Source of the DNA: Paracamarosporium sp. OC-R06-R3
Taxonomy: Eukaryota; Ascomycota; Dothideomycetes; Pleosporales; Didymosphaeriaceae
Length of the DNA stretch: 64,000 nucleotides
Assembly: GCA_019828545.1 (NCBI GenBank)
Contig: JACVRA010000174.1
Location: 248,001 to 312,000 of the forward strand
Reading direction: 5' to 3'
Positions within the stretch are counted from its first letter, which is position 1. Each line of letters opens with the position of its first letter. The position numbers were made by a program, and so were the translations under genes. Below the pieces are notes generated by a model. That model did no database searches. It worked only from the letters and a program-made list of their open reading frames with translations, and had not been told where the DNA came from. This document shows, piece by piece, positions 22,046-32,219 of this stretch.

Positions 22046-24853
22046 GAGCCCTGAAGAACCGAACCATGTTGCCTGGATGCGATTCGTACGAAAGTCCGTT
22101 GCGAATACAGGTATGCAAGCAAGCTATGCCCTTATAGCGGCTATCTCGACCGGGACGACGGCGTTCAATGGGTCAAGGAAACCGTCCATCAGGAACGCTT
22201 GCCCAAGGACTGGTATTAGCGACAATGTCTAGGGGGTTGAATCCGTCTCTTCCGCTGGTTGTCTTATGTCTGGCGAATTCTTTACGCGGCGAGGGCACGA
22301 CACGCCTAGCTGCTCCTTTGTGCGATGGGTCTGGAGAGTACTGGGATAGGTTTCTGTTGCGTTACCTTTGTTATTCTGTATGGCGTGTGAGGGAAGGTGT
22401 TGGGTTTGGGCTTCAGTCAGTCAGTCGGGTTCCACCATCATGTAGTAACAGCAAACATCCGCGGTTGGAGAAGAGCTCGGCTTCTGAATGACGTTGACGG
22501 ACGTGCTCCAGCTGCACTGCACTTGCGTGCCATGCTCCAAATCAGCGCTCAGGCACACCGCATTCCCAATTGCCTTGCCCCTCTCCCTAATCTGACTACA
22601 ACCCCTTCCTACAACGAGTACACGGCCGTTTCCATTCCTATCCTATTATGCCTCTCACACAACAACTGCTACCCCACGGCAGCTGCCTACACTCCACATA
22701 ACGCGTAATATGATTCCAAACCCGGGCCAGACAAAACATGTGCTTCTGTCCCCGCATCTCACGATACCTTGCCTTGCCTCGCATGCTCCTTCACCCCTCA
22801 TTCGTCCCATCCTACCTCCACACATCAGGCGCGAATACCGTCTGGATTAACTGCACTACCTAGGCTATACGACACAGCAGAATGCAGAATTTATACTCCA
22901 TCATCCATCCATACACACTCCACATTCCATGTAAAACAAGCCCCTCGCTTTTCCACGCAAGAGGAATAAGGGAAGAGTGAAGCTCAGGCTCAGGCTCAGG
23001 CTTAGGCTCAAGTTCAAGTCTGGGTTAGAGTGAGGATTATATTGATAGGGAGGTAAGTATCGCGACGAGCAAGTATAGCACAGCACAGCACAGCACAGCA
23101 CAGTAGGGACGTTCATTTCATGTAGATTAGTCCAGCCTAGCCTGGGAGGTACCGCTTCTGCCGGCACTTCCGCTGGCGACATGGGCTGAGAGAGTATCTA
23201 TCTCGTCGAAGCATATGGATAGAATCAACGAGGTGATATAGATGAATACATACACGTATAAAGTCTGGTAGGTATGCAGCAGATAGACATCGCATCAGAT
23301 CACATCACATCGCATCACAAGACGACGCGGAACACACGCAGGCAATTACAAATTATACGACTAGGAGAGAACTTGACGTGGAGGAAAGACGGAGCAAAAC
23401 AAGGCAAGACAAATTAGCACGACACCATATTAAGCAGAGCAGCACAGCACGGCACAGCACAGCACGCACAGTACGCACAACATCCATTACAATACAGACG
23501 ATACGACACGACACGACACGACACCATCACTACAACTCATCTGTCCATCCGTCTCCCCATCACGATTTAACCCATCCACACCCCGCATCCAACTCCCCAG
23601 ACCAGCCCAGCCCAACCCCCACCACCGCCCAAAAACGCAAGGAAAAAAAGCAAAAGGAGAAAAAGCAAAAACAACACCAATCAGCCAACAAAACTCAAAA
23701 CTCAGCAAACATCTCCACCACTCATTAAAGCGTCGTCGTCCGAAAGTCGTATACGGAAGCGAGCGAGCGCAGGGCCCGCGCATGCAGAAAGCAAGTGAAG
23801 GGAAAAGGGGGGCGAACAACACGACGCAACGTAACGCAACGCAACGCAACACAGTGGGGAGGTCTGCATACGAGTGCGTAGCTAGAGCAGGGTAGAGCAG
23901 ACGCAAGTAACGATTCGATGAGGCTATGCGCAGTACGCAACGCAACGCAGAACGCAAGATAGATCGCATCGCGACGTGGTGGAAACAGGGGATATAGACG
24001 GGACAAGGACAAGGACAAAGACAAAGACAAAACGATGCTGTCGTTTGTTTTCCAGGAGTCAGTCAGTCAGTCAGTCGTGAATCGTATGATTTGGTTTGGT
24101 TGCAGCGCGATATGTGTTCTTTTTGTCGCTTCGTTCATTCTTCGTTGGTGGTGCGTGCAATGCATCGGCCGTTTGAAAACGAGTGTGGCGCTGTCGTGTG
24201 TAGACGTGCATGTGTGGCAAAGGTATCTCGTCGTTGCGCATCGTGTCCATAGCAGGTCGTCATCGTAGCGTGTGTTCGGTGCGAGAAGTAAAAAGCGGAT
24301 CAGGAGAAAGAAAAAAGCAATCGCTTGTTGGGTCCGATGATAGAGTGAGGTTGAATTCTGAGGTAGTGTGTGCGCCTCTAGAGCAGCTTATCCATCGTCG
24401 GCAAAGACTGTGCCATGCACAGCAGAAACCCTTCGTATGCGAGTACAGCACCCAAAAGGCTCCTGTGCCAGCAGGGATACCCAACAAGCGATTATAAAAC
24501 ATAGCCAAACACGCAAGACCCATGCAAAAGGTTGGGAAACGATTAATACAGTCAGTGATGAAGGAAAGCAGAGAAGCAGAAACAACAGTGGAGATCCAGT
24601 ATATCCATGAAAATGCTTTTTTCGGTGTACCCAAGTTAGAAATGCGAGATCAGGAGCCCGAGCTCCGTCAAATGTAGTCTCTACTGTCGTAGCGTCATTC
24701 TTCGTATACGTCGTGAGAGTAAAGTCTGTCTCGAGCGAAGGCCAGGTGTACAAGGCCGTAAACGTCATCATCTCTCGTTCAAATATCCACCCACATGTGA
24801 CGCAAAGCGAGCATGCGCAGTGCTCTTAAAACATATTATCGTCGTCAAACTTC
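22046..24853. other. Long convergent intergenic region
   Basis: This 2.8 kb lies between the 3' ends of H2A.Z and the PIN4-like gene. The centre is packed with simple repeats (separate entry). The open frames on both strands are low-complexity by-products. A long 3' UTR of the RRM gene may occupy the right part. Confidence 0.5.
22980..24080. repeat. Cluster of different microsatellites
   Basis: Within about 1.1 kb there are GGCTCA units (22982-23010), AGCAC units (23077-23104 and again near 23436-23466), ATCAC-like units (23290-23325), ACGAC units (23503-23523), AACGC units (23827-23850), ACAAGG/ACAAAG units (24003-24030) and AGTC units (24058-24077). All are short-period arrays of different motifs, so this is not one expanded repeat. 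Confidence 0.85.
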
Positions 24854-26735
24854 TCACTGGCCAACAAGAATCTCCACGTTAGACTGCGAGGAGAGTTCGT
24901 CGCTGCCACGGCCTTGGTGGCCATTCTGTCTCGGCCGGGTAAACCCGCTGCCACGCTCGGGCACGGGGCCACGGGGCTGCCTCGAAGGGCGGTCGTCATA
25001 GTTGTTGCCACCAGCAAAGGTGCGGTGGCCTCCAATAGGACCCGGGTTATCCCAAGATGTCATCTGCCGAAGCGAACGAGGGCTACCGCCCTGGCCAAAA
25101 CCCGAGCCAATCTGCATGCGACCAAGCTCTCGCTCGAGCAGACCATCATCCCGCTGCGACATGGAGGCTGTCGTCGGGGTGCCGTTCGGATTCGTGGAAG
25201 AGCCGGTGAAAGATAAGCCTTCCAGCGTAGGGCCCCCAAGACGGCCGATAGGATGGCTCGCCGTGGACGGCGCCGGTGATGGAGTGTACGACCGGAGGTC
25301 AGCATATGACTTGGCAGCTCGTAGGTTCGGTGCAGCGGACAGCCCGCCAGGTGAGTCAGGGAACCCGAGCAGACCGGAAGCTTGCCTTCCGAAGGCGTTG
25401 TAGAAGCCTTCCGAAGCACGAACATCGCTGAAGTCCGTGGTTGCGGCACGGTTGAGGCCGCGGCGTGGTTGCTCCGTGGCATGATTGGCAGGCATCTGCG
25501 GCATGGGTGGGCTCAAGCCTTGGCTGTCATGAACCTTGAAGATGTGCAGCTGGCGCTGCGAGCTGTCGCCCTTGGAAATGTGAGCAAGGCCAAGCTGATG
25601 TGCCAGGGTATGGACGATGCGTCGCTGGGGCGGTGACAAAGTAGATGGGAAGGTCATGCTATCCCTCTCAGGGGATTCTTTGAAGAGAAGCAACTGTGAG
25701 TAGAATTGCAGCACCTGGGGGTCGTTCAGGTCCACTTCTGCCGAAGGATTAGTCGGGGAAGGTCCTCCGAGGTCGCCTGCGCGCCACATACCAGGCTTTT
25801 GCTGTCGAAGACCTGACACGGGGGAGGGAGAGGTGGCCGGGATGTGGGAAGCCAGGGAGCTGTATGACTGCTGTGTCTGTAGAGATCCGGCCATGGGACG
25901 GTGCTGCTCTTCTAGTTGGCCCCTGCGCTCGCGCTTCTCGCGCTCAATCCGCTCTCGTTCCGCCAGCGGCAACATTTTCTTGTACTCAACGCGGAGCTTC
26001 CTGCCATGGAGCTCGAAGTGGTTCATGGCTTCGATGACCTGGGCCGTCTCTTCTGCAGTCGTGAAGTTGGCAAAGGCAAGACCTCTGAAAACGCCATTGT
26101 CGAAGTGGTAGTTGAAGGCATACGGCAAGGGAAGCCGAAGCTCGGTCATCAGGGAGACGAGCTGTTCCTTCTTGACGGCAAAGGGGATGTTTTTGATGAC
26201 TATGGCAGTTGGGATGAGCTCCTCGTCTACGTCCTGCGTGAACTGGGTCTGCTGCATGGCAGGGTTGAGCAACGAGTTTGGGTGGCCGTTGCCCAGACCG
26301 CCCAGGGCGAAGGTCGGAAGACTCTGGGGCTGGTCGAGCCATCCCTGGCAGGCGTCAGCAAATGGATCGTGGGCCGGTCGGCGCAGGATGACTTACAGCC
26401 GGGAGAGCACTGCGCCCGCCGCCGCGGCCCTGCTGCTTGATGCGAGACGAGGCAGCGCCGCCGAGCGAGCCGATGGTGTTCTGACCAAAGGCATTTGCAT
26501 TCCAGGCCTGGGCGCCCATGTCGTAGTTGTAGGGGGAGTGGACGGTGGCATTCAGGCGGTCAAAGCTGCGTGGCTGCTCGTAGCCGCGGGCATGATCCTC
26601 TGCCGTGTACAGACCGCCTGGGGGCAGCTGGCCGTATGCGTCGAACTGGCGCGAGGGCTGGCGGTGCAACGTCTGCGGCTGGTGGCGGTGCGAGCCGGGC
26701 GACCGCGACGACGGCGGGTCGTAGGCGGAGTACAT
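24854..26735 (-). CDS. PIN4: PIN4-like RRM RNA-binding protein
   Basis: Exons are 26735-26397 and 26344-24854; 609 residues; 52-nt intron in phase 0. Exon 1 is Gln/Gly/Pro-rich and disordered (HRHQPQTLHRQPSRQF, GQNTIGSLGG). An RRM begins near residue 160: TAIVIKNIPFAVKKEQLVSL as RNP2 region and FRGLAFANFTTAEE as RNP1 region, followed by FELHGRKLRVEYKKML. After a charged helix rich in ERERIEREKRE, a conserved segment (DPQVLQFYSQLLLFKES .. RRIVHTLAHQLGLAHIS) resembles an R3H-like nucleic-acid domain. The rest is Gly/Ser/Arg-rich. The layout matches yeast Pin4 and fission yeast Cip1/Cip2, which act in stress-dependent mRNA control. The symbol is by layout, so treat it as probable. Confidence 0.8.
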
Positions 26736-28187
26736 GTTGGTGTTGTGTGCAGGTGAGGTGGGAGCTGGGAGCTGGGGAAGTCGAGATGGATGGAAAATTA
26801 ACTAGGGCAGGTACTCGTGCCAAGGCGGCGGGCCAGAGGGTCTGGCGGCGGCCGTCGACTGGCTCAGCGCAGGCTCTAGCTGCGACGAGGAATAGGGGAC
26901 GGCGGCGCGGCGGCCTGTATTGAAGAAGGGGGGAAATGACACGGCTGGGCTTCTCCTTTTCCCCTTTGCACGAGATGAGCAGCTGCAGCGGTGGGCCGCA
27001 ATCAGCACAGAGTCAGGGTCTCAGGCGCGAGGCAGGTCGGGGCGAGGCGATCGGGGCGCGCAGCAGGGAGCGAGAGCAGAGAGGAGAACGAGTGCCGTGT
27101 CGTGTCGTGTGCATGGAAGAAGAGGGCTGCTGGCGGGGGGGTGCGAGTGCGGCCCAGGTCAGATCCACGAGTTGAGACCCAAGCATGCCTTTATTGGACG
27201 GCACGCCCTCATGTCTCTGGCCTGCCCCTATCAATAAAAGCCTCTGCCGTGCCATGGTACGCGTCTGTCCTCAATAGTCCTGCCTGCAAATCCTCCCAGC
27301 CGAGACAGCCTCACTCGTTGGGACGCGCCCCCGGAGCCACGGTGAACCACCGTTCTGCTGGCTCGCGGATTGCTTCCCGCTCTCTAGATCCTGGGAGTCG
27401 GCCATGAGTGCACCCGCGCTTTCAGGCGGGCCGTTGCGCTCGGGGTCCTGTTAGTGCACTTGTAGTCTGCTGTTAGCCACGGCCTGTCGTCTGTCTTCCC
27501 AGTCTGCTGCTCGTCGTCGCGGAGGCCTCTCCTCTGCTGCTCTCCTCTGCTGCTGCTGCATCTTGGGCGCGCGGGGCTGGCACGCACATGGCCTGCAGCG
27601 ATCACGATCAGCAGGCATTCCAACCAAGCTAGCACTTTTGCCACCAGTGAATATCCCCCTCGGCCCGCCGTCTGCCATGCTGCAACCAGACATGGGCGCT
27701 GGCTTGCACCTGAAGACGCCGGCAGACCCGTCCTGCGCGCCCTCATTGCTCCGATCGCCCACGAGGTCACATTCATCATTTATTCCCAGACATCTGCACG
27801 CGCACACGGAAGCAGTCACAGTGAGCCATGGGAAGGTTACACGGCAGATGGCAGCTCAGGCTGCTTTTTGATTCGGTCTATTCGTGTTTGCCTCCCGTGA
27901 CAATCCGGCGGAAGCTGTCCCCTCTTCCAACTGGAGGGTTACCTTGCAAGGATCCTTCACACCTCGCATCAACTTTTGTTCACGTGACCCTAGCGAGCGA
28001 GTGAGCATCGCCCTTTTCCGCTCACGCTGCACCGCCGACCGAACAAAGCATGGTATCCTGTAAGCCATCGGACCTTCTGTCGGACGAGCCATCAATCTAG
28101 ACGGCCTGACCTGTCCATTCGATAGCCGCTCGGTGCATAGTATCACCGTGCAACCTATCCTACACACCCCGTCCCATTCAAGACGCC
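26736..28187. other. GC-rich intergenic region
   Basis: It contains the promoter of the PIN4-like gene on the left and the 3' flank of LIN1 on the right. It is GC-rich with several long but unsupported frames. No RNA gene or repeat is evident. Confidence 0.45.
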
Positions 28188-29516
28188 TCAGCCCTCCAAG
28201 TCGAGCACCTGAGACCACTCTGTCTCTCCTACGCGGCGGAACTCGGCTCCCGCCGCGAACTGGCCGCCTTCATCCCAAGCCCGCATGGTTGCTGTGTCGT
28301 AAGGGCCATGAATGGCGTCCTCTGGCGCGTTCACCCAGTGGAACTCCCATGCAACTACAGTAGGATTCGGGTTCACCCAGTCCTCGCCCGTCTCGCGTTT
28401 ATACTGGCGCATAATCACCTCGCGGGGTAGGTCGTAGATGTCTTCGACGCCACGATCCGTCAAGCGGCTTGCGCATTCAGTGATGACATCGATCGCCTCC
28501 TTCGCTTTGGCTGCTGCTGCCTCCTGCGCTGGATCGGCCTCGACCTCCATTTCTTGCATCTTCTTCTTCTTGCTCCAGTTGTTCGTCGTCTTCTTCTTCT
28601 TGGGCGCAGCTTTTCCATGCCGGACGAGCGCTTCCAGGGGCGTCTCTCCAACGTCCAGATGTTGTATCAAAGAAGAGAGCACATCGCTGGTTATGATAGT
28701 ATCTTCTTTCCTCTCACGCTCTCTCCTCTCAACCTCGAGCCTGTCGTGGGCTTCCTTGGCTTTTTTGATGTCTTTCTTCGAAATACCTTCCAGCCATGAA
28801 TCCTGGGCAGCATCAGGGTCAAATGCTTTGCGGACATAGTTGCCAGCCTCGTCGAAACGACCGTCTTCCTGCTCGGCTCTCATGTTGAAAGCATCCAGCT
28901 TCGGTGCGTGGTGCTTCTTGCCACCTGCTCCAATTTCCTCGTCCATGTCGGGATCGAGCCTGTCACGTTCTTCGTCATCGCCGCTCTCGCTGCTGCTGTC
29001 CACCTCGTCTGTTTGCTTGTTGCTCCCTGCGCGAAAGTCGACCGCAACATGTCCTCCGGATTTGCTTGAATCCTCCTGCCCCTCAATCTCATGGCTATCG
29101 AGGAAGCGCAACTGCTTCTTCTTCTTGTCTCCTCGTCGTGTGTCTTCGTCCTGCTCGTCGTCTTTTTGGTCCTCTGCAAACATGTCATCATCATCATCTT
29201 CGTCCTTGGGAGGCGCATTGCTCTTCTTCCTAGCTTCTGCGCGAGTATCAAAGTTCTCCGTAGAGCTGTCCGAGTCGTAGCCATCGATGTTCACAGCATT
29301 GCGCTTCACGCCGGCGCCGCCCTTGCCGATCACATCGGCCTCCAATGTCGGGTCGTCTTCATCGTCGTTGTCGGGCGCCAAGGTAGAGGGGTTTCGCGGG
29401 TCGAAGCGGGGCTTTTTCGCGGAAGGCGCATCCGCATCTAGGTGGTGGGTGCGTGTGAAATGGTCACCAGCGCGTTTCGGCCGGGCCGCCGAGAAATTAT
29501 TGGAAGAACTCGCCAT
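28188..29516 (-). CDS. LIN1: LIN1/CD2BP2-like GYF-domain U5 snRNP protein
   Basis: A single exon of 442 residues. The N-terminal two thirds is strongly acidic and Lys-rich with the family landmarks KKPRFDPRNPST, GYDSDSSTENFD and FDEAGNYVRKAFDPDAAQDSWLEG. The C-terminal 60 residues form a GYF domain (WEFHWVN .. IHGPYDTATMRAWDEGGQF .. AEFRRV). In yeast Lin1/Snu40 and human CD2BP2 this protein accompanies the U5 snRNP during assembly and binds proline-rich splicing factors through GYF. It is divergent from UFD1 with a 358-bp gap. Confidence 0.9.
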   Translation of the reverse strand: MASSSNNFSAARPKRAGDHFTRTHHLDADAPSAKKPRFDPRNPSTLAPDNDDEDDPTLEADVIGKGGAGVKRNAVNIDGYDSDSSTENFDTRAEARKKSNAPPKDEDDDDDMFAEDQKDDEQDEDTRRGDKKKKQLRFLDSHEIEGQEDSSKSGGHVAVDFRAGSNKQTDEVDSSSESGDDEERDRLDPDMDEEIGAGGKKHHAPKLDAFNMRAEQEDGRFDEAGNYVRKAFDPDAAQDSWLEGISKKDIKKAKEAHDRLEVERRERERKEDTIITSDVLSSLIQHLDVGETPLEALVRHGKAAPKKKKTTNNWSKKKKMQEMEVEADPAQEAAAAKAKEAIDVITECASRLTDRGVEDIYDLPREVIMRQYKRETGEDWVNPNPTVVAWEFHWVNAPEDAIHGPYDTATMRAWDEGGQFAAGAEFRRVGETEWSQVLDLEG

Positions 29517-29874
29517 CTGTATCGCGGAAATAAGTTAGCATGTGTTGTTCTATGAATTTAGAACAAAACGGGTGGCGTGTGGAATCCGGGGTCGCAAAGA
29601 GAGAGAGAAAGAGTGGGAGCTTGGAGCTTGTAGCTTGGAGCTTGGGCCAGGCTGCAGCGCTGAATGACGCGCCAAGATCGCGCGCGAATGGTACGTGTGG
29701 CATACCGTAGCGGTACCTTGTCCGTCGTCATTCTGGCTGCTTCTCCCAACACACGCCTTGACGACTCACGTTTCCACCCCCACAAGCCTGGTCACTGCTG
29801 CCTTGCCCAACAAACACCTGCTTTTTCTTGCCATTAAGTTTGCACTTGCCTGATTCCCATATTCGCAAATCAAA
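29517..29874. promoter_or_regulatory. Shared promoter region of LIN1 and UFD1
   Basis: Only 358 bp separate the two start codons, which are transcribed away from each other. It contains a CT/GA-rich patch and a duplicated GGAGCTTG-type stretch (29620-29645). No specific factor site was identified. Confidence 0.45.
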
Positions 29875-31052
29875 ATGGTGAGAGCAACCCCACCATCTAT
29901 AAACTCCACAACTGACCTTTGACAGTTCAACCCCGGTTTTTACGACGAGGACGATCCGATGGCCATGTATCAGCAGCTCCGCCGCGGCGGTGCACCCCGG
30001 CGTTTCGATGAGTATTTCCGGTGCTACCCCATCGCTATGCTCCCGGGTCCAGACCGCGAAGAGGCGAACCACGGCGGCAAGGTGTTTCTCCCACCAAGCG
30101 CTTTGGACAAGCTCACAAGGCTCCACATCACGTATCCTATGCTCTTCGAGCTTATAAATGGTGCACAAGACGGAAAGAAAACCCATGCCGGTGTTCTAGA
30201 GTTCATCGCGGAAGAGGGCAAGATCTACCTGCCATACTGGGTACGAACGTCAGGGCTCGATCGTGCTGATACATGCACTGACAAAAACTACAGCTCATGC
30301 AAACATTGCTTCTCGAGCCCGGCGACCTGATCCAGGTCAAATCTACCGACCTACCCCTCGGCACATTCATCAAGCTACAACCTCAAGACCCTTCCTTCCT
30401 CGAGATCTCAGACCCCAAAGCCGTATTAGAGAATGCATTCAGGAACTTCTCTTGCCTCACCAAGGGAGATGTTTTTACTTTCGCCTACAACGACAACCAA
30501 TATGCCATCGAGGTCCTCGAGACGAAGCCGGCACATGCTAGTAACGCAATATGCACTCTTGAAACCGATCTGTCCGTCGACTTCGCACCACCAGTCGGGT
30601 ACGAGGAACCCAAGCGGACAAGCGGAACGAGCACACCACGTAGCGGAAAGGGCATCATGGCGGGAAAAGGAGGAACACTGCATTCACATGGTACCATGGC
30701 GCAGGCTATAAACTACGCTGCCATCGCTCCCTCGTCGACAACCGCAGTCGCTGGCGCGAAAGCAACATCATCAAACTTCCTGACGTCGGGCCACAAGCTG
30801 AACTCTAAGAAAGGCAGCAAGGCACCCACTCCTCAGGCCTCCACACCTGTAGCTGGTCATTCGACAAATGCTCCACCACCAACGGTGCGACGTACAAATG
30901 GCCCGCAACCGCTTCGATTACCGCCTGGTAAGCTATTCTTTGGATACGAGGTCAAGCCGGTCAAGGGGAAGGAGGGTGATGAGGAGAAGGCAGAGTCGAA
31001 GCACTTCGAAGGTTCGGGTCAGACTCTTCGGAAGAAAAAGGACAACAAATAG
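29875..31052 (+). CDS. UFD1: Ufd1, Cdc48 cofactor
   Basis: Exons are 29875-29877, 29926-30240 and 30294-31052; 358 residues. Exon 1 is the bare ATG, cut by a 48-nt intron, so the protein starts MFNPGFYDEDD. The UFD1 double-psi barrel is complete: FDEYFRCYPIAML, GGKVFLPPSALDKLTRLHITYPMLFEL, THAGVLEFIAEEGKIYLPYW, LLLEPGDLIQVKSTDLPLGTFIKLQPQ, FLEISDPKAVLENAFRNFSCLTKGD. With Npl4 it links the ATPase Cdc48/p97 to polyubiquitylated proteins for ER-associated and nuclear degradation. The C-terminal third is Ser/Thr/Pro-rich and ends in the Cdc48-binding type of motif (LRLPPGKLFFGYEVKP). Confidence 0.95.
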
Positions 31053-31567
31053 GTGGGACGGAATATGTGACGGAATGACCTTTTGATTCTCCGGGATGCC
31101 ATATCTCATGGCTACTAAGCATTGCTAAAGCATTTGGAAGGCGCTGGGTCAGGACTGGTATGTGGGCACGTGGCGTTAGAAATAGGATCGACAGCGAACT
31201 CTCTTTTGCAATATCAAGTCGGAACGTGAGGCTTGTTCCTCTTTGAATCGTCCGTCACGGGGCAACGCATGATACTAAGGGTACGAGTACAATGTGATAG
31301 ATTTTCCTCGCACTGCACCACGTTTACGCTCACAGGCATATGCTAAAGAAGTTCAGACCCCAATGATGTGATGGCTGGCTACCTTTCGTATGTCCATCCG
31401 CAAATATACGTCCAAAGCTCGTCTCCACCAAATCCGAGCAAGACATACTCATAACTTAGATCCCCGTCAACGCAAGCCATCGTCTCTCCGCTGCGCGCAG
31501 CTTGACACCAGCCTAACACAATCCAAACCCAGACACGATTGTACCACTCCACGGCGTTGTCCACCCC
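31053..31567. other. Convergent intergenic region
   Basis: It lies between the 3' ends of UFD1 and the small SANT-like gene. No coding sequence or repeat is seen. Confidence 0.5.
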
Positions 31568-32219
31568 TCAAACCTCCTCAACCTCCTCCACCTTCACGCC
31601 AAGCTCATTCTCAGGGCCCTCGCTCTCGCCCTCATCCTCAAGCACCTTTCCCTTCTTCGCCAGCCTAGCAGTCTCCTCGCCGTCGCCAATGTCCTTCGCA
31701 CCTCGCTTCTTTCCCTTGGATGTCGCACTTCCACCGTTGCCGCCACCACCAGTCTTACCAGCTGCCTTCCCGTCAGGCGCAGGCCATCCGTGTTCCTCGT
31801 AGAGCGCGCGGTGCTCGGCACGCAGCTTGCTGGCGCGCTGCCTGATGGCGTTTGCGGTTGTGCCTGCGTCGCGGTGCGTTAGTTATAGCCGAAATAGAAC
31901 AGTGTCAGTGGCAGTGACAAGGTGGGGAAGAAACAGACCTTTGAATGCGTGCGTGGCCAGACGCTCGTTGTCGTCTTTCGAGAAGCTTGTTGTGCCGACC
32001 ATGAAGAGGAGCAGCTTTTTTGTGGGTGGTTAGTAGGTCGTGAGAGGGATGGGAGAGGAAGGAAGGTACCTTGCGGTCGTTCTCGGGGGTCCAGCTGAAC
32101 TGTAGAGAGTTAGCATTGGAGGTATGGTGGGGGGGAGGGAGGAGGGGTGTACTCACCGCTTTGTTGCCGTCGTCGCTGCTGCTGCTGGCGGACTTGGTTG
32201 GGGTCTTCTTGGGAGGCAT
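31568..32219 (-). CDS. Small SANT/Myb-like protein
   Basis: Exons are 32219-32157, 32099-32070, 32014-31939 and 31863-31568; 154 residues. The gene is missed if only long frames are read because it has three introns (57, 55 and 75 nt) and a 10-codon exon 2. The protein starts MPPKKTPTKS. FSWTPENDRKLLLFMVG and later TTANAIRQRASKLR have the spacing of helix 1 and the recognition helix of a Myb/SANT fold. The tail is Gly/Lys-rich with KGKKRGAKD and ends in an acidic EVEEV. Such single-SANT small proteins are common in Dothideomycetes and without assigned role; nuclear DNA or chromatin binding is inferred. Confidence 0.75.

Noticed and set aside
23487..24030. Minus-strand frames of 100-160 residues
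   Set aside because: They consist of translated microsatellites (RCVALRCV, LSLSLS) and have no family features.
25382..26756. Several long plus-strand frames over the PIN4-like gene
   Set aside because: Antisense to a clear RRM protein with a supported intron; GC-rich coding DNA gives such shadows.
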